Positions 54,635 through 64,000 of a stretch of DNA of 64,000 nucleotides are shown in pieces. Within the stretch, counting starts at the first letter, position 1. Each line of letters begins with the position of its first letter. The notes beneath the pieces were generated by a model, which saw nothing but the letters and a program-made list of their open reading frames with translations, was not told the DNA's origin and made no database searches. Made by a program: the position numbers and the translations under genes. Source of the DNA: Zoroaster sp. YZ-2022. Lineage: Eukaryota > Echinodermata > Asteroidea > Forcipulatida > Zoroasteridae. Location of the stretch: contig CM055827.1 in NCBI GenBank assembly GCA_029582265.1, forward strand, positions 4,263,423-4,327,422, in the 5' to 3' direction.

Positions 54635-56715
54635 GGTAAATAGTAATATTGAACCGTCAAAACTTGCCCAGGCCGGGCAGTCTAGTCGTGGATGAATGGT
54701 CTAGTCCAATGGCACATTTACAGACATAAAAGATCTCTCTTTGTAGTTGCAGCTCATATTCATGAAATATAAGATTTGACGGGTTTGGATCCACACGTTA
54801 AGCTTGCGACCAAGATGTTTATACAAATAAGAAGGGATACGGATGGTCGGGCAGGGCTGGCTCGGAACGGGAAGTCAGCACAGACTCCGGCGACTCAATC
54901 CACGGTTCAATCACTGAGACAGTGAGAGGAATGACCCCACGATTGCAATCGATACGGCCACGGATCCAGGGAGGACCAGGGAGTTGATGAGCAGCCTAGA
55001 CTAGAGGTCACACAAAGGAACATGGTTGTTCCACGCTAACATTCACCGAGAGTTTCATACATCACGGATTTGGTTTCAGAATGTGAACGCTTTCATCTCG
55101 GTTTCGATAGATTTGGCCTTGACGCGCTAGCCTGCGCCTGAAGATCGAGTGTTATTAGTATAGTACACTGTACCTACATGTACATTGAAAACTATGACAA
55201 CGAGCGCGACGACGTCTAGTATAGTGTGAACAGTTAATTTTGTTGGTACACATTTTTGTGCTTGCATGCCCAGCCTTTCACTTCCGGTTGTGTAGACTAG
55301 CCCCTAGCCAGCTGGCCAGCGATTTGTTATTTTTCAACCACTACAGATGTTGCTCCTGTCCAATGCCATTCAGTATTCAATAAAATAGTTAGACTTTAAT
55401 TTCCTTAAACAAACAATCCCCTACAACTGTGAATTACTATTATACAGAAAGGCTTTGCTTCTGAATTAATTTTGTAATAAAACAAAAATTAATACAAAAA
55501 ATAAAATAAAATAAAACAATTCTAACAAAACGTTGCCTATTATTACACAAAAGGGTCAGGCTTTTTATTTTTGATTAATAGTTTCCAAAAGAAATTGGAG
55601 CCAGTGACGGTTCGAGTGAATGTTTTTTTAGAGGGCACTTTGATGGAACTAAACAGCTCCTTTTGTCGTTCTTAGAAATGGGAAATCTTCAGTGAGAGGA
55701 CATAATTCCTTTCTGTTGCATGCTTTCGCTTTAGTTGTTTTTCTTATATTAATATCTTGGTTTGAAATTTAGAGTTTATATTATAGTTTTGTTTAAAGCA
55801 TTTATACAATTTATAACAAACCGCCTCCAAGCGTTTGCTTAGTACATAGGGAAACTCTAAATTTGTAATGCGACATAAAACACAATATAGGGGGCCACTT
55901 TGCATCCGTCACGTTAGCATGAGTTTTTCCAATGGTTGTTATTTATTTTTAAGTACCTGAAACCGACCAAAAAGTGTTTCAACATGTGAATGGACATGCA
56001 GGCTTATACTAGAACTAATTTGAGTTGATTTATTTTATTATTTATTTATTTTTTTACCCTCAAATTTCCATAAAAATTGGACGGAAAAAGTTACCTCACT
56101 TTTCCGTCCATTTGTTGATGGAAATTTTAGGGTAATTAAAAAAATAAATAGTAATAATCAACTCAAATTATCTTTAGGATAAGCATGCATGTCTATTCAA
56201 ATGTTGAAAGTATTTTTGGGTGGTTTCAGACATTAAAACAAAATTACAACCATTAGAAAAACTGCTAACGTGACGGTAGGAAAGTGGCCCCCTTTATTGT
56301 GTTTTATGTCATACAGCAAATAGTTGAGACCTATAAATACAATTATAGTAACCAAAAGGTAAAACGAAGTCTAATAAAAACACAGAACACGCCATTTTCT
56401 GTTCCATCCTTGCGAGTCCATGTCCAATTGAGCACTACAGACAACCGGCATCGGGGTGCGTTTTAGACTTTTTTGAAATAATTACTTCAATTGACATTCA
56501 ATATGTTCCAAATTATAGGTGAAATTTAAGGTGAACAATTCTATTAGTATTCTGATTGATCAAATCTGCATCAAAACAATACAGACTGTAATTAATACAT
56601 GTATGACATTATATAGACTCCTTTTGTCGTATTCACTTGAACGAAATTTCAAAAGAAAATTTGTTGAATGAAAAAAACGAGGAAATGCAATAAAGCTATA
56701 CTAGGCCTATTACTA
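54635..56715. promoter_or_regulatory. Upstream region of the EGF-receptor gene
   Basis: Sequence 5' of the start codon. The first ~500 bp are less AT-rich than the surroundings and contain no repeat I recognise, as expected of a promoter or 5' UTR. No TATA box or start site could be assigned. Further up (55,872-56,312) is the second 450-bp palindromic MITE. Confidence 0.35.
55872..56312. mobile_element. 450-bp near-perfect palindromic MITE (copy 2)
   Basis: Direct copy of 40,781-41,231, differing at scattered positions and by small indels; same gacataaaacacaat / ttgtgttttatgtc ends. Confidence 0.85.
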
Positions 56716-59700
56716 AGACCTCCACACACTTAACACTAAATACACTGTAAGAAATATTGGGCAACTAACACGGTTGATATGTTGCCCAACACTGGTCAAC
56801 ATATCAACAGGTTACACAGTTGGTTTACCATTGCCCAATGTTGGATAATTTTTGGCTAAAATATGTGAACAGTTGTGGTAAATACTGACCAATTCTGGGA
56901 GAAATAACCTTACCCAACACCATGTTGCCCAACGTTTTTACAGTGTATAAATATAGGCTATTGAGTCGGCTCTTTGATGGAAGGTCAGCCCAACTTGGAC
57001 TTTTTTCATTTTCTGAAAGTTTCAAAATAATGTTCCAATAATATGTTTTACAACTTTTTTATCATAAAACATTCTTTTTGTTAAAACATGCTAGGCTGTG
57101 TCCGAGTTAGATGGTTTTGATATCAACATAATTATTTAGTTTGAAATGTCCTATATGAAACGGGGATTTTCTTTAAACTTTAAAACATTAATACACACCT
57201 CTGTATCCATGCTGATATCACTTTTAAACCTTTAGGCAATTTGTGGGAGTTCCTGTTGTAGTGTTGTGTTCTCACAGAACAGCGCCATCTTGTGTCAAGA
57301 TTAAGCATAAACATTTATACAAATTTAACAATTTAACAGTTTACTCAATCTGTCCTTTACGTAAAAAAAAATAGACCTCCCATTTTAAGTTTAAACTGTC
57401 CAGAAGCATAGATATTTCCTAAAATATAAAATTGCATTTCATATGTCCTTTAATGTTGATTCTTGAAGGCAAAACGAGTTGTAGGTGGCCTGCATATTTT
57501 GCCAAAAATAGGGCCTAGCCTGTCACAGTGAGATAAAACCATTCCGAATTCGGCTCACTGCTTGCCAAATACTTATGGACGGTAGAAGGCTACATCACTA
57601 AACTGTAAAGGAACACGTAACTCACACCGTTTTGCCAAATGTCCAAATAATATTGAGCTTTATTGTGTTTCTACGATTTTTTTCTTTCAGCAAATTTTCT
57701 TTGATGTTTCGTTCATGTGAATTATATGACGTATACGGATTTTAAAGATAAGCCGAAGGACTCTTTCAAATACCTCAGTAGTTAATTGCAACTGCCTGGA
57801 GAACGTGTCATTTTGTCATAGATTGTGTACCTGAAAGAAAAGAGTGATTGTGACGTTTTGAAGTTTACATCAAGGTTTTGATTCCATGGAGCCTTGCATC
57901 ATTTTGTTATTTTGTTCCTTCTTCTTATTCTTGTTTTCAAACTATGAATCTGAGCATTTTATTGATCGCTACTATTACAGGATTTAAGTATAAATCAATG
58001 CCACGCAGTTATTGCACGTTCACTTAGGCATATTGTTTGTTTTCATTAGTTTATTGGAAAGAATGAAGTTTTATAGACCTGGGTAAAAATACCAAAACAA
58101 ATACAGCTTTTCAATTCTTTCTCCTAAGACAGTCAGTGGGCACTATAAAAAATTATATTGTAGTCTCAGTGCTGCTTCTTTCGCCATATTGCATCCGTCG
58201 ATGGCCAACAACAAGGAAACACATTACATTGTAGACCTCCACCCAACACTAAATAGACTGAACTACATATAAGTATATAGACTATTTAGTCGGCCCTTTG
58301 ATGAAAAAACAAGCCCAACTTTAAGTGCTCTCCTTTTCATTTTGTAAAAGTTTCAAAATGTTCCAATAATATATGTTCCGTTTTTAAAACTGAACCACCT
58401 ATCTCACATTCTTTTACTTTGTATCAACATTCTTTTTGGTAAAACCAGAAGTCTATTACCTACATAATATACTATAGGCTATGTCAGAGTTAGACGGTTT
58501 TGACATCAACATAATTATTTAGTATAATAGTTTTAAAGGTCCTATGAAGTGGGATTTTTTCAAACTTTAAAACATTAATACACATCTCTGTATCCATGCT
58601 GACGTCACTTTTAAACATTTAGGCAATTATTTTGTGGGAGTTCTGTGTTCCGTCACAGAACAGCGCCATCTTGTGTCAAGATTAAGCATAATTTTTGACA
58701 AATTTAACAGTTTAGGCCTACTCAATCTTCGCTTTACGTAAAAAATAGACTTCTCATTTTAAACTGTCCAGAAGCATGGATATTTTCTAAAATAAGTATC
58801 TGCTATAATAAAATAAAATTGCATTTCATTTAGGTCATTTAATGTTGATTATTGAAGGCATAGATGGCCTGCATATTTTCCCAAAATAATTAGGGCCTAT
58901 ATTACATTGAGATAAAACCATGTCCGAATTTAGCCTGAAGATCTGACGTCACGCTTTGAGCTAGAGGTGCGTGAATTACGCCAGATACTGGCCGTGCAGC
59001 TGCCATTATTTTTCCCATGCTCAACTTTGACATTGGTTGGTAGCTAGCACGCGAGCAACGAAGCGTGACGTCAGATCTTCAGCACAACGATGAAACGAAA
59101 CCCCTTGAATGTACGCCTAGAGCCTGTCTATATCCTTCATATAGGATAAAGACAGGGGACCAGTCTAGTCCGAATTAGGCTCATTTGCCAAATACATACA
59201 CGTAACTATCACACTGTTTTGCTGAAGTGTGTTGTGTGAAAGCCAAAATATACAAAGTCTTTATATTGTGTTTCTTCGTTTTTTTTCATTCAGCAAATTT
59301 TCTTTCAAGCGAATTATATGACGTATACGGAGTTTAAAGATAAGCCGAAGGACTCTTTCAAATACCTAAGTAGTTAATTGCAACTGCCTGGAGAACGTGT
59401 CATTTTGTCATAGATTGTGTTCCTGAAAGAAGAGTGATTGTGATGTTTTGAAGATTACATCCAGGTTTTGATTCTTTGGAGCCTTGCATCATTGTGTTAT
59501 TTTGTTCCTTCATCTTATTCTTGTTTTCAAACTATGAATCTGAGCATATTATTTATAGCAACTATTACAGGATTTAGGTATAAATTAAATCAATGCCACG
59601 CCGGTATTGCACGTTCGCTTATAGGCGTATTGTTTGTTTCCATTAGTTTATTGGACAGAATGAAGTTTTATAGGCTTAGGTAAAAATCCCAAAATACTAG

Positions 59701-59850
59701 CTTAATTAGTTCAATTCTTTCTCCCAAGACAGTCAGTGGGAACTATAAAAAATATAATACTGTATCGATCAACTAAGATCTCAGTGCTGCTTCTTTCGGC
59801 GTCGCCATATTGCATCCGTCGATGGCCAATAACAAGGAAGCATATCAGAT
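56716..59850. repeat. Tandem duplication, two units of ~1.5 kb
   Basis: Unit 1 (about 56,716-58,236) and unit 2 (about 58,237-59,850) align in order through shared landmarks: agttagatggttttgatatc, cagcgccatcttgtgtcaag, tatgacgtatacgga, aattgcaactgcctggagaa and gccatattgcatccgtcgat. Unit 1 carries a private MITE at 56,741-56,950 with inverted cactgtaagaaatattggg-type ends. Unit 2 carries one at about 58,934-59,167. No host gene is evident in either unit. Confidence 0.8.
58934..59167. mobile_element. Insertion with CTGAAGATCTGACGTCACGC ends, flanked by ~11-bp direct repeats
   Basis: ctgaagatctgacgtcacgc and its complement lie 150 bp apart (58,937-59,085), followed by a cctgtctatatcct / aggataaagacagg hairpin. 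The flanks gtccgaatttag and gtccgaattag look like a target duplication. It is absent from the other tandem unit. Confidence 0.65.
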
Positions 59851-61620
59851 CGAGAACTGCTGGGGAAACGGTTATCGATCCCGGGGAGACCTTTGACGAG
59901 GACAACAACATATTTGATTGCTTTAAAACACATAAAGGTCTGCACATGCTTCATATCAACATACGCAGCTTACTTCCAAAGCTGTCAGATCTGAGACAGA
60001 TGGTTCAACAAGCCACTCCTGCAATTCTGGCGGTGAGCGAGACATGGCTGGATGAGAGTGTGACAGACAACGAGGTAAAACTCGAGGGATATCATCAGAA
60101 ACGATCGCACTAGAAATGGGGGTGGCGTGTGTTTATACATCAAAGACAATCTACCTTTCAATCGTAGACAGGATCTGGAAACTGCTGACATGGAAACAGC
60201 GTGGGTAGAGATCTTTCTTCCCAAAACCAGACCATTTCTTGTTGGAGTATTTTACAGGCCACCCAAGTGCTCAAGTTTTCTGAACAACTTTGAAGTGACA
60301 TTATCTAATTTAAGTCTAGAACAGGAAAAGTACATTTTAGGTGATTTTAACATTTGTACAATCAATAAGTCTTCATCTCTATTTAGATCTTACAGAAATG
60401 TTCTAAACATATTCAATCTCAAGCAATTAATTTCAAACCCGACAAGGGAAGGGTAACAAATAATTCTCCGTCAATTTTAGATCACATTATCTGCAATACT
60501 CAAGAAAAGATCTGTCAATCAGGTACAATTCCAGTTGGTATATCTGATCACTGTGTTATTTTTTGTACTTGAAAGATCAATAATCCTACCTATCTAACAG
60601 AAGACAAGTTGCATGTGTGCCTTAACGGTGTTACTTCACCTGAACTTATTAATGAGAACGGCGTGCCCCAGGGAAGCCTGCTCGGCCCTTTCTGTATCTT
60701 TGTTATTGTAACGATATGGAGATGTGTGTGGACTCTAAACTCATAGGCCTATTATATGCAGATGATAGCATCATACTGGTGGCAGGTAAAGATCCAGATA
60801 CAATAGCCAGGAAACTTTCTGGCGAAATAGAATCATGTAATAGATGGCTGATTGAAAACAAACTTTCATTACATATGGGTAAATGTGAATGTATGTTGTT
60901 CGGTTCTAAACGTAAATGTAAAAGAATCCGTAATTTCTCTATAGAATGTAATGGTCAGGTTATTTCATCTGAGAAATGTGTTAAGTATCTTGGTATTGAG
61001 TTGGATCAAAACTTGTCAGGTATGAATACGGTTGATGATATTTAAAAAAAATCTAACAATAAATTGAAATTCCTGTATAGACACGCACATTTCCTTAACA
61101 AAACTACCAGACAGATTTTGTGCTCCACGCTTATACAAAGTCATATTGACTATGCCTGCATGTCCTGGTTTTATGGAATCAGCTCCATTCTCAAAAGTAA
61201 ACTTCAAATTCTTCAAAACAAAATGGTTCGGTTAATTTATAATGTTGGTCCAATATATCACCTTAATTTACAGGAATTTCATGATATTGGATACCTCCAT
61301 ATAGAAAACAGGGTGTCTCAACTAGCCCTCAACATTGCTCATGGTATATTTTTATGGGAAATGCCCGTCATATCTTAATCAGTTTTTCGTCAAGGTTAGG
61401 GACGCCCACCACTACAACACGAGATCTAGAAATTATAATTTTGTGGTTCCCTCAATTAACAATATTACTAAAAGTTCTTTTTTCCCAATGTAATTAGAGA
61501 ATGGAATTAGAGAATTGTCAAATATATTGAGAATAAACTGGGATTCAAAAGGGAACTTAAGAAATTTCTGCTGGACAGAGAAATTGTTAGGGAAAGGGAT
61601 TTTTTTCTTCGCTAGTTAGC
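59850..61620 (+). pseudogene. Broken non-LTR retrotransposon (endonuclease plus partial reverse transcriptase)
   Basis: Endonuclease motifs appear in order: LHINIRSLLPKLSDLR (about 59,949), VSETWLDE (about 60,035), GVFYRPP (about 60,245), GDFN (about 60,342) and SDHCVIF (about 60,545). The frame changes near 60,095 and 60,450. The sequence then passes to VPQGSLLGP (about 60,665) and YADDSIILV (about 60,757), so the first part of the reverse transcriptase, including the first catalytic aspartate, is deleted. A further stop is at 61,043. C-terminal LINE sequence continues to about 61,615. This copy cannot be active. It begins where the second unit of the tandem duplication ends. Confidence 0.8.
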
Positions 61621-61777
61621 ACATTTGCCAAATTCATAATTTAACTTAGCCTCTTCCAAATTTTTTTTTTTTAGTGGTGGGGGGTTGATTTTCACTGCCC
61701 TTCGGCTTCTTTTTGTTTTTGCCTTGCGGATTGTGTCTGGGTTTGTTAGCATAAATTCCCTGGAGGTATAAGGTGAG

Positions 61778-62252
61778 ATGCAGGAATTTAATAAATTGGA
61801 ATCTGCATACACAGGTTTCCTGAGGTTCATGGTGAAAGGCGGTCATCAGAGGGTGAACGATGCACAAAAGTATGAGAGAGCTGATGGCACGGAGGGAGAA
61901 TTTAATAAATGTGTACACTCAAATGTGAAAATAAGGGAGATAGCAGGGTCTGGAAGCATTGTGAGCTACATCAAGAAGCAACAGTACAACTGGATTGCCC
62001 ACATCACAAGGCAGAAAGACGTCAGAATGACTAAGCAATTAACATTTGATAATGAAAAATATGCCAAGAAATCTGGGATAACAGAAAATACACGTCGGCA
62101 AGTGCTCCTCCACCAAGAAAAACATTTCAATTTAAATGAAAAACAGGTAGATACTCAAATGGTAAAAAGAGAAAACTTTAAGATCTAAGGATCTTAACCA
62201 CAAAATTCGGTAAATATACGAATGTGGAATCAATCTATCTATCTATCTAGTT
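61778..62252 (+). pseudogene. RTE-like LINE 3' remnant with (TATC)n tail
   Basis: The frame 61,778-62,188 has LESAYTGFLRFMVKGG near its start and REIAGSGSIVSYIKKQQYNW, then IAHITRQ, further on. This resembles the C-terminal region of RTE-type polyproteins. It ends with a ctatctatctatctag tail. It appears to interrupt the 3' untranslated part of the preceding LINE; that nesting is inference. Confidence 0.55.
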
Positions 62253-62893
62253 CTCGTGGGGGGGGGGAGGGGCATAGGATCAGTAGGGGACAGGTGCCCT
62301 TTTTATGCATGTTTTTCATCTTTTAATATTTTAATTTAGATGGTATAGGGTGTAAGTTCCATGTGGGTACCCGCTTTGCCCAGATTGTTTGTTCTCAAGT
62401 CCATAGAGAGAATGGTGGCAAAATTGGAACCAACAGGGACATGTCGTTTAATATAAATGTTCATCGTTAAGTTTTATAAATTATTTTAATTTAGATGGTT
62501 AGAAGGGTACATGTTTCATGTGAGTTCCCGGTTTGCCACAGATTTTTTGTTCTCATGTCCGTAGAGAGAATGGTGGCAAAATTGGAGCCAGCAGGGACAT
62601 GGGTCCTTTTAATATACATGTTTTTCGTTTTATCCACTATGTGTTTAAATCGTTCTTTGTGTCTTTATATGTCTTCTGTTTCTTATTGTGATGTAATGTC
62701 TGGTTGGTTTTGTCTTTTGTGCTTAAAGGACCCCATTGGAAATAAGTCGCAAGACTTTTATGGGCTATCCTGATATTACCGCCTTCATGTGCAATTTAAA
62801 TTTATTTATGTTTTTATTTGCTTATTTAATGTGTGTTTTTGTAATTTATTTTGAATGGTGATATCAAATAAAACATAAACATAAACATAAACT
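62253..62893 (+). mobile_element. LINE 3' UTR with an internal ~160-bp duplication and (AAACAT)n tail
   Basis: Two copies of a block containing gtccatagagagaatggtgg, then caaaattgga, lie at about 62,326 and 62,487. The segment ends with aaaacataaacataaacata at 62,870-62,893, a typical non-LTR tail. It may belong to the 59,850-61,620 element. Confidence 0.6.
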
Positions 62894-63154
62894 GAGAGGT
62901 GTCTGTTTCCATTTCGACATTCTCGTCACAAGAGGCTACACTGAACTGTACGCACGTCTGCACTAGAAAGCAGGAGGATACGGCTAGTGTGTGTCCGGTC
63001 CGATTCATCCGACACCAGTCGATCACTGACTTTGTTTCTGGGGTGGTGTTTCTCGCACTGATGGGTCTTTCAAGGACGTGGAGGAGAACATTCTCGGTGA
63101 GATCCTGTGCCGGTTCGTGTACGATGAGTACCTTATCAGGGATATCAATGTGAC

Positions 63155-63398
63155 ATCCACGTATGTTACGGACCATAATGTCCGTAAGGACCATTATGTC
63201 CGCGAACCGATTTGGGCCCATTATGTCTGGTTCATTACGTCCACAGGCCCATTATGTCCACAGGCTCATTATGTCCGGCCTAATATATGAGCAGGCCCAT
63301 TATGTCTGCGGGCCCGGTATGTCCGCAGGCCCATTATGTCCGGCCCATTATGTCCGGCCCATTATGTCCATAGGCCCATTATGTCTGCCGGCGCCTCT
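63155..63398. repeat. Iterated 'ggcccattatgtccg' words, about 12 copies, variable spacing
   Basis: Copies of cattatgtcc or one-base variants recur every 12-25 bp on one strand. The first copy (ttacggaccataatgtccgtaa) is nearly palindromic. Spacing is too irregular for a simple satellite. Confidence 0.8.
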
Positions 63399-63664
63399 CT
63401 TGCATAAGCCTTGGTCAAGGCTGTTGTACCGATTTCTGATCAACGAAATTGAGCACACACGGAGAGGGAGCTGTATAGCGGGATCAATAAATAAGTCGTG
63501 GGTACCGTTGTGCATTGCGACCTCATACATGTTCGAACTGTAATCGAGATTTTATGTGTAATATATTTTTATATTCCTATTGAAAACCCGATGGAAATTT
63601 CGCATGCGTGGTCTTTTTCGGGAGTTGCCGCATGCGCCTTGACTACAGGCTAGGTTTACCCCAG

Positions 63665-63855
63665 TAGAGAGGCGCCAACGTAACGGCAAGGCAAAGCGCA
63701 ACGTCATTATGACGATGTTGCTTGCTGGAATTCTGTTTGTAATCTGCTGGACACCACTGGAGATACTGAGGCTGTTGCACAGTACTGGTATTATATTAAA
63801 TGGACCATATCTGAATGACGTCATGGCGGCTTTTACCGGATTAGTCACGTTTCAA
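63665..63855 (+). CDS. Orphan exon resembling TM6-TM7 of a rhodopsin-like GPCR (partial)
   Basis: In frame with the ATG at 63,709 the segment reads a basic loop (RRQRNGKAKRNV), a hydrophobic helix MTMLLAGILFVICWTPLEIL with the CWTP signature of rhodopsin-family TM6, a short loop, and the start of a further helix AAFTGLVTF. A possible acceptor (accccag) precedes it and a possible donor (TTTCAA|GTACGA) follows. No other receptor exon was found upstream in the window; the rest could lie to the right or be lost. It may be a real 3' exon or a pseudogene fragment. Confidence 0.5.
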
Positions 63856-64000
63856 GTACGAACATTTTCGCTTTCAACTCACGCAACTTCTACGGAACAG
63901 ATTTCGTCGAAACCGAGTGCAGACTGGGGAGGAGTCTAATGCGGCATTCTTATCCATTGACCCGATACAGCAAACTTCGATTATGACACAATCGACCTAA

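Noticed and set aside
62826..63221. 131-codon minus-strand frame and overlapping plus-strand frames
   Set aside because: No recognisable motif; the frame runs into the cattatgtcc word patch, and there are no convincing splice sites.

Overview
The window is animal nuclear DNA: spliced genes with GT-AG introns, AT-rich spacers, tRNA-derived SINEs, L2/CR1-like and RTE-like LINE remnants, and a very dense layer of nested MITEs. The mixture would suit a marine invertebrate, perhaps a deuterostome, but the species cannot be fixed from this sequence. Gene models below were built by hand: splice sites were chosen so that reading phase carries across every exon junction. The two complete models come out at exact multiples of three (741 and 2193 nt).

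Layout. (1) 1-2,742 (+): an L2/CR1-like LINE, its 5' part cut off by the window edge and its frame broken by a small insertion with an 11-bp target duplication. (2) 2,847-16,685 (-): the 5' sixteen exons (1,163 codons) of a CENP-E (kinesin-7) gene, with a full motor domain, neck, RRQTWCPG segment and coiled coil; the 3' end lies left of the window. (3) 18,426-26,202 (+): a complete four-exon PEX11G-type peroxisomal membrane protein gene (246 aa), head-to-head with CENP-E. (4) 26,203-36,735: a gene-free, repeat-packed spacer. (5) 36,736-54,634 (-): a complete seven-exon gene for a 730-aa type I membrane protein with a signal peptide, about five EGF-like modules, one transmembrane helix and a roughly 370-residue tail rich in tyrosine motifs. 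(6) 54,635-59,850: its upstream region and a tandem duplication of about 1.5 kb. (7) 59,850-62,893 (+): a broken second LINE with an RTE-like remnant apparently nested in its 3' part. (8) 62,894-64,000: a patch of iterated CATTATGTCCG words and one orphan exon resembling TM6-TM7 of a rhodopsin-like GPCR.

The three main genes are not an operon. CENP-E is a mitotic kinetochore motor, PEX11G acts in peroxisome division, and the EGF protein looks like a cell-surface receptor with SH2/SH3 docking sites. CENP-E and PEX11G diverge from a 1.7-kb interval and could share promoter elements; PEX11G and the EGF gene converge.

The most unusual material is in the repeats. At least seventeen elements end in TTAA, most with CCCT- or AGG-type termini as in piggyBac-like MITEs. 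Several families have unrelated interiors, each built from one short word repeated many times on both strands. There is also a short repeat with variable 10-13-bp target duplications and a hammerhead-ribozyme-like core, a tRNA-derived SINE bracketed by its own tail, inverted 18-bp minisatellite arms, 450-bp near-perfect palindromes, and a 57-bp perfect hairpin flanked by 11-bp direct repeats.
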